Source of the DNA: Gloeomargarita sp. SRBZ-1_bins_9
GTDB lineage: Bacteria > Cyanobacteriota > Cyanobacteriia > Gloeomargaritales > Gloeomargaritaceae
DNA: 64,000 bases
Direction: 5' to 3'
Assembly: GCA_039794565.1 (NCBI GenBank)
Contig: JAUQVX010000002.1
Span: 192,126 to 256,125, forward strand
Within the stretch, counting starts at the first letter, position 1; the number at the start of each line of letters is the position of its first letter. Under the pieces are notes generated by a model. It was not told the DNA's origin, made no database searches, and saw nothing but the letters and a program-made list of their open reading frames with translations. Both the position numbers and the translations under genes were made by a program. Positions 46,508-55,014 of this stretch are shown here, in pieces.

Positions 46508-46792
46508 CTACCGTTTTACCTGTACGCCCCGCCAAAACGCCACATAGCCCTTGATATTTTGCGCTGCCGGTTTGGGGTCGGGGTAGTACCAAGCCGCGTC
46601 GGGGTTCTCTTTGCCGTTGACAACAAGGGTGTAGTAGTGGGCGACGCCCTTCCAACCACAAGTGGTTTGGGTGGTACTGGGGCGGAAATACTCCATCTTG
46701 AGGGTCTCCGGTGGGAAATACACATTGCCCTCGACCACCTCGTACCGGTCACTCTCGGCCAAAACTACCCCTTCCCAAATTGCTTGCGCCAT
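46508..46792 (-). CDS. DUF427 domain protein
   Basis: A 94-residue protein with the full DUF427 pattern: VLAESDRYEVVEGNVYFPPE, then CGWKGVAHYYTL and AAWYYPDPKPAAQNIKGYVAFW. The fold is a small beta barrel of unknown function, widespread in bacteria and cyanobacteria. The ATG at 46792 gives the usual family length; the frame is open further upstream without homology. Two 8-bp direct repeats lie about 35 bp upstream. Confidence 0.88.
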   Translation of the reverse strand: MAQAIWEGVVLAESDRYEVVEGNVYFPPETLKMEYFRPSTTQTTCGWKGVAHYYTLVVNGKENPDAAWYYPDPKPAAQNIKGYVAFWRGVQVKR

Positions 46793-46827
46793 CCCTGTCC
46801 CGCTGAGTCCACAGTCATTTACATATC

Positions 46828-46843
46828 TTAACAGTTTAACAGT
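46828..46843 (-). promoter_or_regulatory. Tandem 8-bp repeats, Pho-box-like
   Basis: TTAACAGT occurs twice without a gap (46828-46835 and 46836-46843), about 35 bp upstream of the DUF427 start. Contiguous 8-bp PyTTAAPy-type repeats are the form of the cyanobacterial SphR/PhoB box, but the last positions of each unit do not match that consensus well. Confidence 0.25.
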
Positions 46844-46930
46844 TAGGATGGTCCCGGGGAAAGTCTGAGTCCGTCTTAGCGGATAGGCAGGGACCTGTCC
46901 CCCAAGATCCCCAACCAAGAAGGATGGGAA

Positions 46931-47569
46931 TTATCCCCGCCGCTGGAGATGCTGTTCAATGACTGTAATACAATCGGCTACCGATTTCCCCTGACCCATG
47001 GCCGCCACCAACGCCCAATAGGCAGCAGCATGGGTTTGCAACAGTTGTTGCGCTTCCCGTTGGGCCAGTCGGAGTCGCCAGGGCCGTTCCGCCGCCGGAA
47101 AGGACTCTAAATGCTGCAGTGCCTGTTGTACATCCATGGCTCCCCCCCGGGCGTCCCCGTAAATCCATTCCTCCGCCGCCACTCCGGCCATCCACATCAC
47201 CGGGCAGCGGGGCCACAGGGACAAGGGCACCGCCCCCAAACGCACCCCTGCTTCCGTAGGGGGATAACCGCGCTGCCAACTGCTCCAGGGGTCTAGGGTG
47301 TAGTCTTCGATGGGAATTCCCAGCAAGTAGGCGACGAGGAAATGCCCCGCTTCGTGATGTAGCACCCGTTCCGACCGCCACAGGCCCAATAGCAGGGTCA
47401 ACCCCTGGGAGCGCCACAGCCAAGCGTCCGCCGTGGCCAGGCCCAGCAGCACCACCGTTGTCCCGGCAATCCAACTGGGGGAAAAGGGCAGCCATGGACT
47501 CAGCAGAGTTGCCAAGCTTAACCCAAACACGACCACCGCTACCCCGTTGACCCAGCGTTCTTCAATCAT
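46931..47569 (-). CDS. M41-like membrane zinc protease without AAA domain
   Basis: A 212-residue protein with two N-terminal helices (about 7-22 and 33-50) and the zinc motif HEAGH at residues 72-76, in the context RVLHHEAGHFLVAYLLG. The family AAEEWIYGDARGGAMDVQQA block, which in FtsH carries the third zinc ligand, is present. It resembles the protease domain of FtsH without an ATPase; such proteins occur in cyanobacteria and chloroplasts and their activity is unknown. ATG overlaps the DUF1232-like gene by 8 bp. Confidence 0.8.
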   Translation of the reverse strand: MIEERWVNGVAVVVFGLSLATLLSPWLPFSPSWIAGTTVVLLGLATADAWLWRSQGLTLLLGLWRSERVLHHEAGHFLVAYLLGIPIEDYTLDPWSSWQRGYPPTEAGVRLGAVPLSLWPRCPVMWMAGVAAEEWIYGDARGGAMDVQQALQHLESFPAAERPWRLRLAQREAQQLLQTHAAAYWALVAAMGQGKSVADCITVIEQHLQRRG

Positions 47570-47774
47570 CGTCCAGCATCGCCTTACCGAACACCGGGGT
47601 CATCAGTTCCCCTACCAGCACCGCTGCCAACCACCCATCATCCAGCCAACCCAGTAGGGGGAATACAGCGGGCGAGAGATCCACCGAGCTAGGTAGATAC
47701 AGCAGCGACCTCGGCACCAGCCACCAGCGATAGGGGGTGCAGGGTATCTCGATACCGGCGTGCGTGAGATGCAT
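47562..47774 (-). CDS. DUF1232/YkvA-like small membrane protein
   Basis: The 70-residue protein has one conserved segment, LLYLPSSVDLSPAVFPLLGW followed by LDDGWLAAVLVGEL, matching the YLxxPxDLxPDxxPxxGxxDD core of DUF1232. That core forms a short membrane-associated helical pair. The function is unknown. The gene opens a two-gene unit with the M41-like protease (8-bp overlap), suggesting they act together; birA is divergent, 50 bp away. Confidence 0.7.
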   Translation of the reverse strand: MHLTHAGIEIPCTPYRWWLVPRSLLYLPSSVDLSPAVFPLLGWLDDGWLAAVLVGELMTPVFGKAMLDDD

Positions 47775-47824
47775 ATATAAAAAGGAATGGCAGACTCTTC
47801 TAGTCTAGTCCGCTGAACTCGGCG

Positions 47825-48592
47825 ATGGCCTATCCCCCCTGGCTACACTGGTTAGCCACCTGCCCCAGCACCAACACCTGGGCGCGGCAATCCCTGGCCC
47901 ACTTGGCCCATGGGGACGTAGTGTGCACGCCACGACAAACCGCCGGACGGGGACGGGATGGCCGTCGCTGGTATGCCCCACCGGGGGTGCTGACCGCTTC
48001 TTTTGTCCTGCAACCGGTGACTGCCTCCCAAATCCCCTGGTTGAGCCTAGCAGCGGGTTTGGCGGTTATTTATGCGGTGGAGGATACGGTTTCCCTGGCA
48101 CCAGGTACTTTAGGGCTTAAGTGGCCGAACGATGTGGTGCTCCAGGGCCGGAAGTTAGCCGGGGTGCTCTGCGAAGCGTCCCTACCCTGGGCGGTGGTGG
48201 GTATTGGTCTCAACCGGGCGGTGGATTGGGCTAAGGTTTTGACGGACCCAACCAGTGGTCTGTCCCCCTCTCAGGTGGCGAGTCTGCTGGAAGTGACGCC
48301 CCACCCACCGGACGTGATCACCCTGCTGACCCGGTTACGGCGCTATCTCCTGGAAGCCCACAGTCTCATCCAGCAGGGCAAAGAAGGAAATTTATTGCCC
48401 CCATTGCGCCAGCGGGATGTGCTCGATGGCTGTCCCCTCACCATCCGTAGCGGGGAGACCACCATCAGCGGCATTGGATTAGGGCTAGATGACCAGGGGC
48501 GGTTACGGGTCCAAGGAGCCGACGGAACGTTGCATGCTTTCACCGCCGGCCATGTAGTGTGCTGGGAACCGTCACGTTTCGTCGGGAATTAA
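47825..48592 (+). CDS. birA: Biotin--[carboxylase] ligase
   Basis: A 255-residue single-domain ligase without a DNA-binding N-terminus. The substrate-binding loop is GRGRDGRRWYAPPGVLTASF, followed by LKWPNDVVLQGRKLAGVLCE with the catalytic lysine, and VVGIGLNRAV. It biotinylates carboxyl-carrier domains. It is convergent with the guanidine/urea carboxylase gene and overlaps its end by 21 bp; that carboxylase has its own biotinyl domain, a likely target besides acetyl-CoA carboxylase. Confidence 0.93.
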   Translation: MAYPPWLHWLATCPSTNTWARQSLAHLAHGDVVCTPRQTAGRGRDGRRWYAPPGVLTASFVLQPVTASQIPWLSLAAGLAVIYAVEDTVSLAPGTLGLKWPNDVVLQGRKLAGVLCEASLPWAVVGIGLNRAVDWAKVLTDPTSGLSPSQVASLLEVTPHPPDVITLLTRLRRYLLEAHSLIQQGKEGNLLPPLRQRDVLDGCPLTIRSGETTISGIGLGLDDQGRLRVQGADGTLHAFTAGHVVCWEPSRFVGN

Positions 48593-51500
48593 CGTCAACA
48601 CCGCCTGTCCTGCCGTCACCGGTTGCCCCGGTTGGCGCAGGATTTGGGCGACGGTTCCCCCACAGGGCGCTAAAACCTCAATTTCCGTTTTCATGGCTTC
48701 AATCACCGCCACCCTATCGCCCTGGTTGACCCGCGCTTGGGGTTGGACATGCACCCGCCAGACCATGCCGCTCACTTCTGTACACACGGCCACCCGTCCT
48801 GCGGGAATGTCGGTTTCCGCCGCCGCGTCCTCCACTAGGTCTACCGTCTCGTTGGTGCGGTCAAATTCCCCTGCTGCCACCCAGCGCTCCCGTTCAGCTT
48901 GAAAGGCCTGCTGCTGCCGGGTTTTGAAAGCCTGAATCTCGGCGGCATGCTGCTGCAAGAAGGCCAGGTAGTCCCGCAGACGAAACGTTTGTTCGTGGAT
49001 GTCCAGCTTAACCCGCCCGTAAATGACGTCCTCCCGATAGCGCAGCAACTCGTCGGCGGTGACCGGGAAAAAGCGAATCTGGTCGAAAAACCTTAGCAGC
49101 CAGGGGCGAGAAAAGTTGCTGTTGCGCCGGTAGCGGTTCCATACGGGTACGGTGCGGCCCACCAACTGATAGCCCCCCGGCCCCTCCATGCCGTAGATAC
49201 AGAGATAGGCCCCGCCAATCCCCACCGCATTCTCCGGCGTCCAGGTGCGGGCCGGGTTGTACTTGGTGGTCACCAGGCGATGGCGCGGGTCTAATGGCGT
49301 CGCCACCGGTGCCCCCAAATACACATCCCCCAACCCCAGCACCAAATAACTCGCCGCAAAGACGATGTCATAGACCTGCTGGAGGTCCGCCAGGCCGTTG
49401 ATGCGCCGGATGAACTCCAAATTGCTGGGGCACCAGGGGGCGTCGGCCCGCACCGATTGCCCGTATTTCTCAATGGCCAACTGAATCGCCGGGTCGTTCC
49501 AGGACAGGGGCAAATACACGATGCGCGTCGGCACCTCCAGGTCCTGCACGTTGGGTAACTCCCGCTCCGCCTGGGCCAGCAGGGACAACAGTTCCGTCCG
49601 GGGCAACTGCCGGTTGTCGTAATGCACTTGCAGTGAACGAATCCCCGGCGTCAGGTCAAGAATTCCCGGTATCCGTTGCGCTTGCAGCCAGGTCATCAGG
49701 GCCTGGACCCGAAACCGTAGGGTCAAATCCAGGGTCAAGGGGCCGTATTCAATCAGCAAGTACTTGTCCCCCGCCTGGCGGTAGGTGACTCCCACCGGAT
49801 GGGTCTCTGGGGTCTCCTGGCGCAGGATTGGGTCGCCCCCGACCGTCAGCGGTTGGGACCGGGGCCGGGGCTGCAACGTGGCCAGTTCCTCCTCCTGCTG
49901 CTGTTCCCAGGCCCGGGCTGTGGCCTCGTCAATAGGGACAAACCGCACTGTATCACCTGGTTTGAGTTGCCCGATTTTCCACAACTCCGCCTGCACGATG
50001 GTGGCCGGGCAAACAAATCCCCCCAGGCTCGGGCCGTCGCACCCCAGGATGATGGGCATATCGCCGGTAAAATCAATCGTGCCGATGGCGTAGGCGTTGT
50101 CGTGGATATTAGACGGGTGCAGTCCCGCTTCCCCCCCATCCGGTCTGGCCCAGGTGGGCTTGGGGCCGATCAGGCGAATCCCCGTGCGGTTGGAATTGTG
50201 ATGCACCACCCAGGCGTGGCTGAACAACAGGGCCATGTCGTCCGGGGTGAAAAAGTCGGGAGCGGCGTGGGGACCGACCATCACAGCAATCTCCCAGGTG
50301 TGGGTGTAGGTGGGGATAAGCGCTGGGGGTAACGCCTGGGGCACATCTTCCCCGAACCAGGGGGTCAAAGGCAGGACATCGCCCGTGCGCAAGGCCCGTC
50401 CCCCGTGCCCGCCCAATTGCCCCAGGGTAAAGGTGGATCGGCTCCCCAGGTACATCGGCACCGGCAATCCCCCCTGAATGGCGATATAGGTGCGGCAACC
50501 GGGGCCTTGGACGGCCTGAAGTTCCAGCACGCTCCCTGCCGGCACCACCACCGTCTGCCAATAGGGAACCTCCTGACCGTTTAACCGGGCGGGCATGTAG
50601 GCCCCCGTCAGACAAATCCGCGTGGGTGCGTTAAACCGCAGGGTCGGCCCCACCAGAGTGCACTCCAGCCCCGCCGCCTCCGGGGGATTCCCCAACAAAC
50701 GGTTACCCCAGCGAAAAGCCAGGTGGTCCATTGGTCCCGACGGCGGCACCCCCACGTCCCAATAGCCCAACCGTCCTGGGTAATCCTGCACGGTGGTCAG
50801 GGTCCCCGGCGTCAGGACGTCTATGGTTTGGGGGCGATAGACCACCTCCGCCAGCCAGCGGGTGTGCACCTCCCCCTGTTGCATCGCCGGTGTCCCCAGC
50901 ACCTGTTGCAGGTACTCGCAATTGGTGACGATGCCGGCTAAAGTGGTTTGCGCCAAAGCTGCCTGTAACCTGTGCAGGGCCTCGGTTCGGTTGGCTCCGT
51001 AGGCAATGGCTTTGGCCAGTAGGGGGTCATAGAAGGGCGTCACCTCCGTCCCCGTTTCCAGCCAATGGTCCCAACGAATCCCTAGCCCCAGGGTCACTTC
51101 CGTCAACACCCCCGCGCTGGGCTGGAAATTTTTGTGGGGGTCTTCGGCGTAGATACGAGCTTGGATGGCATGTCCCCGGGGGTTGGGGGTCCAGGTGTCG
51201 AAAAAACTCCGGTCCCCGGCCGCCAGACGCACCATCCACTCCACCAAATCCACCCCCCAGACCAGCTCCGTGACCCCGTGCTCCACCTGCAGGCGCGTGT
51301 TCACCTCCAGGAAATAGAACTGCGCCGTCTGCACGTCATAGATAAATTCCACCGTGCCTGCGGACTGGTACTGCACCGCTTCCCCCAACCGTTGGGCCGC
51401 CTGGGCCAAGGCTTGACGAACCGCCTCAGGTAATCCCGGCGCTGGGGTTTCTTCGATCACCTTCTGGTGGCGGCGTTGGGTGGAGCAGTCCCGTTCCCCC

Positions 51501-52168
51501 AGCGTCAGGACACGCCCCTGGCCATCCCCAAAAATCTGCACCTCCAGATGGCGCGCCCGGGGAATGTACTTTTCCAAAAACACCCCAGCGTCCCGGAAAT
51601 GGGCCTGGCTGAGCCGTTGCACCTGGTCGTAGGCCGCCGCCAGTTCCTCCGGGTTGTGGCAACAGCGCATCCCAATGCCCCCGCCGCCGGCGGTACTTTT
51701 AAGCATCACCGGGTAGCCGATGGCCGCCGCCGCCTCTTGCGCCTCCTGTAGATCCTTTAATAAAGACGTGCCAGGTACCAGGGGGATACCGCAGGCTTGG
51801 GCTAGGGAGCGGGCCACGTGCTTAAGACCGAATTGGTGCACCTGCTCGGGTTTGGGGCCGATGAAAACGATCCCCTGTCGGGTGCAGGCTTCGGCAAAAT
51901 CCGCATTTTCACTGAGGAACCCATACCCCGGGTGAATCCCCTGGGCGCCGCTGGCCTGGGCGATGGCCAAAATCCGCTCCCCCTGCAGATAGCTCTCACT
52001 GGCCAGGGTGCCCCCTAGGGGATAGGCTTCGGTGGCCATTTGCACTGGGAGACTATGGCGGTCCGGCTCAGAATAAACGGCAACGCTGGCTATCCCCAAC
52101 CGGTTGAGCGTACGGATGAGGCGACAGGCGATCTCCCCCCGGTTAGCCACCAAAACCTTGCGCAACAC
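48572..52168 (-). CDS. Biotin-dependent guanidine (urea-type) carboxylase
   Basis: A 1,198-residue multidomain enzyme. Residues 1-450 are biotin carboxylase (VLVANRGEIACRLIRTL, the ATP-grasp loop STAGGGGIGMR). About 450-790 is the KipA/AHS2 carboxyltransferase half (VLTPGTLTTVQDYPGRLG, GPMDHLAFRWGN), about 830-1080 the KipI/AHS1 half, and the C-terminus a biotinyl domain with VIEAMKTEI (biotinyl Lys about 1160). Proteins of this architecture are called urea carboxylase, but those behind a guanidine-I riboswitch and DUF1989 genes carboxylate guanidine (Schneider et al. and Sinn et al. showed this group prefers guanidine). The GTG start overlaps the upstream stop (TAGTG). Confidence 0.9.
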   Translation of the reverse strand: MLRKVLVANRGEIACRLIRTLNRLGIASVAVYSEPDRHSLPVQMATEAYPLGGTLASESYLQGERILAIAQASGAQGIHPGYGFLSENADFAEACTRQGIVFIGPKPEQVHQFGLKHVARSLAQACGIPLVPGTSLLKDLQEAQEAAAAIGYPVMLKSTAGGGGIGMRCCHNPEELAAAYDQVQRLSQAHFRDAGVFLEKYIPRARHLEVQIFGDGQGRVLTLGERDCSTQRRHQKVIEETPAPGLPEAVRQALAQAAQRLGEAVQYQSAGTVEFIYDVQTAQFYFLEVNTRLQVEHGVTELVWGVDLVEWMVRLAAGDRSFFDTWTPNPRGHAIQARIYAEDPHKNFQPSAGVLTEVTLGLGIRWDHWLETGTEVTPFYDPLLAKAIAYGANRTEALHRLQAALAQTTLAGIVTNCEYLQQVLGTPAMQQGEVHTRWLAEVVYRPQTIDVLTPGTLTTVQDYPGRLGYWDVGVPPSGPMDHLAFRWGNRLLGNPPEAAGLECTLVGPTLRFNAPTRICLTGAYMPARLNGQEVPYWQTVVVPAGSVLELQAVQGPGCRTYIAIQGGLPVPMYLGSRSTFTLGQLGGHGGRALRTGDVLPLTPWFGEDVPQALPPALIPTYTHTWEIAVMVGPHAAPDFFTPDDMALLFSHAWVVHHNSNRTGIRLIGPKPTWARPDGGEAGLHPSNIHDNAYAIGTIDFTGDMPIILGCDGPSLGGFVCPATIVQAELWKIGQLKPGDTVRFVPIDEATARAWEQQQEEELATLQPRPRSQPLTVGGDPILRQETPETHPVGVTYRQAGDKYLLIEYGPLTLDLTLRFRVQALMTWLQAQRIPGILDLTPGIRSLQVHYDNRQLPRTELLSLLAQAERELPNVQDLEVPTRIVYLPLSWNDPAIQLAIEKYGQSVRADAPWCPSNLEFIRRINGLADLQQVYDIVFAASYLVLGLGDVYLGAPVATPLDPRHRLVTTKYNPARTWTPENAVGIGGAYLCIYGMEGPGGYQLVGRTVPVWNRYRRNSNFSRPWLLRFFDQIRFFPVTADELLRYREDVIYGRVKLDIHEQTFRLRDYLAFLQQHAAEIQAFKTRQQQAFQAERERWVAAGEFDRTNETVDLVEDAAAETDIPAGRVAVCTEVSGMVWRVHVQPQARVNQGDRVAVIEAMKTEIEVLAPCGGTVAQILRQPGQPVTAGQAVLTLIPDET

Positions 52169-52809
52169 TAGGCCGCGTCCCAAATCAACAGCCGAATAGG
52201 GGTGGGGTTATAGGCGTTACAGGGGTTGTTGATCTGGGGGCAGTTGGAAATCAGCACCAACACGTCCATCTCCGCCCGCAGGTCCACATATTTCCCCGGC
52301 GCCGAAATCCCATCTACGATTTCCAGACGCCCGTCCGCCGCCACCGGCACATTCATAAAGAAATTGATATTGCTCACCAGGTCCCGCTTGTGCAGGCCGT
52401 ACTTGCTTAGCTCCAGCAGGTAGTTCTCCACGCAGGCGTGCAGGTGCTTTTTGTGCAGGCCATAGCGCACCGAATTGCTCTCCATGCTGCAGGCCCCCCC
52501 CAGGGTGTCGTGACGACCGCAGGTATCGGCCACCACCGTCATCAATACATTCCCCAGGTTAGAAAGCAGTTGTGTACCGGCAGTGATAAAGATATTCCCC
52601 TGGCGCACAATGGTATCAGGGGCACTGTAGCGCTCCGAGGGGTCGTGGGCGTTGTAGATCAACGTATCCACCGCCTGGTTCCCCTCCAGGTCCACGATGC
52701 GCAGGATTTGCCCCTTGGTCACCACCTTGGACCAGGGTTGTCGGGCCGGCAATTGGTAGTCGTAAACCGCTTGGGCCGGGTCTAACACACGCTCCGTTGT
52801 CGCCACCAT
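52168..52809 (-). CDS. DUF1989 protein, carboxyguanidine deiminase subunit (UAAP2-type)
   Basis: A 213-residue protein with TKGQILRIVDLEGNQAVDTLIYNA, the cysteine-containing ADTCGRHDTLGGACS, NFFMNVPV and YVDLRAEMDVLVLISNCPQINNPCN. These are the DUF1989 (urea-amidolyase-associated protein 2) features. In characterised systems two DUF1989 paralogues form the heteromeric carboxyguanidine deiminase that releases ammonia and yields allophanate. It starts after AAGGAGG and sits between its partner and the carboxylase, whose start overlaps its stop. Confidence 0.88.
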   Translation of the reverse strand: MVATTERVLDPAQAVYDYQLPARQPWSKVVTKGQILRIVDLEGNQAVDTLIYNAHDPSERYSAPDTIVRQGNIFITAGTQLLSNLGNVLMTVVADTCGRHDTLGGACSMESNSVRYGLHKKHLHACVENYLLELSKYGLHKRDLVSNINFFMNVPVAADGRLEIVDGISAPGKYVDLRAEMDVLVLISNCPQINNPCNAYNPTPIRLLIWDAA

Positions 52810-52838
52810 CGTTACCAACCTCCTTGAGCAGACCGAGT

Positions 52839-53612
52839 TTACATCCCGTAGGTAGGCATGAGGGGTCGTTGCGCCCACCAGGTGTCCGTATTGATAAACG
52901 CCCGCTTCACCTCCTCATTGGCCGTGCGGCACAGGTCCTCCGGTCCCGGCGCGGGGGAACGCCACACCGTCAACTGCACCGGCGGCGGGTTGTAGGTGGT
53001 TTCCGGGTGCAGTACATGGGGGCAATTGGCCACTACTACTAACACATTCATTTCCGCCCGCAGGTCCACGTAACTCCCCGGTTTAGCCGCCGTCCCATCG
53101 TAGTGCAGCTCACCGTTGGGGCCTACCGTCACCCGGCTAAACAAATTCACACAGGGCATCAAATCCCGACGGGTCATCCCCCACTTGCCCAGCGCCCGCA
53201 AAAACTGGTCCCGGGCGTTATGGAAATCCCGCCGACCCCATTTGTCATCGCCGCCTTCGCCGTACTTGGCGCGGTTACTCTCCGGCGTACTCCAGCCGCA
53301 AATCAGGTCATGGCCATTGGACGTATCCTCCGTGAGGGAAAACAACACCCGGCCCATATCCGAATACAGCACCATGCCCTTGCGCAAAAAGGCATTGAAC
53401 TGAATCTTGGCCGTATCCGCCACATTCAAGCGCTCCATGGTCCGGTCTGCGTTGTAGGCAATCAGGGAAACCCCATGGGACCCACCCAAATCCGTGATGC
53501 GCAGCGTTTGCCAACGGGGGATAATGCCATGCCAGTAGGCGCCGCCAGGCAGCTTTTCCGACCAGACCACCAACTCCGGCGCCAGCGGGGGTGTTTCGAC
53601 CGTTGCCACCAT
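52839..53612 (-). CDS. DUF1989 protein, carboxyguanidine deiminase subunit (UAAP1-type)
   Basis: A 257-residue paralogue of the next gene. It has GAYWHGIIPRWQTLRITDLGG, STPESNRAKYGEGGDDKWGR, CVNLFSRVTV and YVDLRAEMNVLVVVANCPHVL, the UAAP1 signature. It would pair with the UAAP2-type protein as carboxyguanidine deiminase. AGGAGG followed by the ATG at 53612 is better spaced than the in-frame GTG at 53621. It is the first gene behind the guanidine-I riboswitch. Confidence 0.88.
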   Translation of the reverse strand: MVATVETPPLAPELVVWSEKLPGGAYWHGIIPRWQTLRITDLGGSHGVSLIAYNADRTMERLNVADTAKIQFNAFLRKGMVLYSDMGRVLFSLTEDTSNGHDLICGWSTPESNRAKYGEGGDDKWGRRDFHNARDQFLRALGKWGMTRRDLMPCVNLFSRVTVGPNGELHYDGTAAKPGSYVDLRAEMNVLVVVANCPHVLHPETTYNPPPVQLTVWRSPAPGPEDLCRTANEEVKRAFINTDTWWAQRPLMPTYGM

Positions 53613-53640
53613 ACCTGTCACCTCCTAAACCAAACAACGA

Positions 53641-53800
53641 AGCCCAGGAGTTCCGCCATCCAGCCTGTATCCAGACCTTCAGCACGTCCTCCCGGGCTTT
53701 TATCCCGCCGTGTGACCGCTACCGATTGCGGTAACGGCTTGCTTCTCTCGGACCAGTCACGGCTCTGGCCGCCGGAACCCTAGAAGCTCTCCTGCCTTAT
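53641..53800 (-). promoter_or_regulatory. Guanidine-I (ykkC) riboswitch
   Basis: The minus strand carries the conserved ykkC blocks in order: CTAGGGTTCCGG (about 53784-53773), CTGGTCCGAGAG (about 53756-53745), and ACGGCGGGATAAAAGCCCGG followed by GAGG (about 53710-53688). A second element CTCCTGGGCT (53650-53641) can pair over 10 bp, with one G-U, with AGCCCGGGAG (53698-53689) inside the aptamer, and is followed by TTCGTTGTTT. That suggests a helix competing with the ligand-bound fold, i.e. relief of termination when guanidine binds. It lies directly upstream of the DUF1989 genes and carboxylase. Confidence 0.92.
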
Positions 53801-53806
53801 AGGCCC

Positions 53807-53848
53807 ACCATAGCCCCACTCCCCTAACGAAACCGTCATCTACGCTAC
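53807..53848 (-). promoter_or_regulatory. NtcA-like promoter of the riboswitch operon
   Basis: On the minus strand GTAGCGTAGATGAC (53848-53835) matches GTA-N8-TAC with one mismatch (GAC), and 22 nt further lies TATGGT (53812-53807), fitting the TAN3T -10 form. The implied transcript would start near 53800, exactly where the riboswitch begins. Architecture is the class II NtcA promoter; the assignment is by pattern. Confidence 0.5.
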
Positions 53849-53865
53849 TTTTTACAAAAATTTAC
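53847..53865 (-). repeat. Direct-repeat element GTAAA-N5-GTAAA, copy 1
   Basis: The minus strand reads GTAAATTTTTGTAAAAAGT, directly upstream of the NtcA-like box of the riboswitch operon and overlapping the Rieske stop codon. A near-identical copy is at 55056-55075 in front of the Rieske gene. The 10-bp periodicity of GTAAA would place two half-sites on one helix face. Confidence 0.5.
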
Positions 53866-54944
53866 CCAGCGATCTGGGCTGGGGGATGACCGTGCAGATA
53901 AGCCAGCAGGAGTTTTTGCTGGTGGAGAATGCGAGCCTCCAGGGGGTGGACCGGTCCGGGTTGGTAAGCGCCGCTGGCGTAGCCCCGTTGCACCGATTCG
54001 GCAATCGCCACATCTTCGCCCACAAACGCTGCCAGTTCCGCCAGCACCTCCGCCAGAGGCGCGTCCGGTGATCCGTAGATGTCCGTCACCACTTGACACC
54101 GGTCTACTGCCACCGGGTCAATGCGCAGGGAAATGAACATGCCATCCGGCAGGGCCAGCAGGTGCCAATTGGGAAACACGCCGAAGGTGTAGAAATGGGT
54201 TTGGTTCTCGAGGGGCAAATCGCGACGCACCCGGCGGCGGGCCAACCAGGTCGGGGGCACCGGCGTCACCAGGGCATTGACATAGCTGCCGAAGCAATGC
54301 CGGTAATGGCGCACCGGCCCCTGCAACCGATGCAACGTCCGAGCATGGGCCACCGCCACGTGGTAATCGCAAAGGGTGTTGTCGTGATAAACCTTCCAGT
54401 TGCAGGCTACCGGGCGGGTATGGTGGTGTAACCAGCGCCATTCCCCCTGGGCATAGCCGGCCAAGACCTGGGCCATGGGGGCTAAATACACCGGCAGGGG
54501 GGGCACCTGGGGCTGGAAACTGACAAACAACAACTGCTGCCAGACCGCTACCTGCACCGGTCGCAGGGGGTAGTCTTGGGCGCAAAAATCACTGCCCCAT
54601 CCCTTCTGCTGCGCCGTCGCCCGCAATTGCCCCTGCAGGTCATAGACCCAGGCGTGGTAAGGACACACCAGCCGCTTCCTCGGGAAAACCCCCGGCTCCG
54701 GACATAGTTCCATTCCCCGGTGGGGACACAGGTTGTAAAACCCCCGCAGTTGGCCCCCTTCATCCCGGATGACCAGCAGACTCCGCCCGGCCAAGGAAGT
54801 CGCCCACACCGTCCCTGGTGTTGCCACCCGTTCGGCTGGCCCCAGGTACAACCAGGTCTGATGAAAAATGCGGGCCTGCTCCAGGGGTATCCATACCGGG
54901 TCGGTGTAATGTTCCGCCTGAAGTAAAAAAAACTCTCGCTCCAT
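53862..54944 (-). CDS. Rieske-type non-heme iron oxygenase, substrate unknown
   Basis: A 360-residue oxygenase alpha subunit. The Rieske 2Fe-2S ligands are Cys73 and His75 (NLCPHRGMEL) and Cys94 and His97 (LVCPYHAWVYD). The mononuclear iron site has DYHVAVAH (His195, His200) after NWKVYHDN. It resembles the group acting on small quaternary or N-methylated compounds (choline monooxygenase, betaine and stachydrine demethylases), where N-demethylation is the chemistry. No reductase or ferredoxin gene is adjacent. Location upstream of the riboswitch operon and opposite the importer suggests a guanidino substrate. M1 at 54944 is chosen because the region upstream to 55016 is promoter-like. Confidence 0.85.
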   Translation of the reverse strand: MEREFFLLQAEHYTDPVWIPLEQARIFHQTWLYLGPAERVATPGTVWATSLAGRSLLVIRDEGGQLRGFYNLCPHRGMELCPEPGVFPRKRLVCPYHAWVYDLQGQLRATAQQKGWGSDFCAQDYPLRPVQVAVWQQLLFVSFQPQVPPLPVYLAPMAQVLAGYAQGEWRWLHHHTRPVACNWKVYHDNTLCDYHVAVAHARTLHRLQGPVRHYRHCFGSYVNALVTPVPPTWLARRRVRRDLPLENQTHFYTFGVFPNWHLLALPDGMFISLRIDPVAVDRCQVVTDIYGSPDAPLAEVLAELAAFVGEDVAIAESVQRGYASGAYQPGPVHPLEARILHQQKLLLAYLHGHPPAQIAG

Positions 54945-55014
54945 ACTGCTTTTGTCAAAACAACCCAACGATTTAGACTGGACCGGCGCTTCCCCGCCTG
55001 CCCACCGTCGCCCC

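Noticed and set aside
48572-52168. Plain urea carboxylase annotation
   Set aside because: Domain order alone would allow it, but the guanidine-I riboswitch and the DUF1989 pair upstream make guanidine the better substrate assignment.
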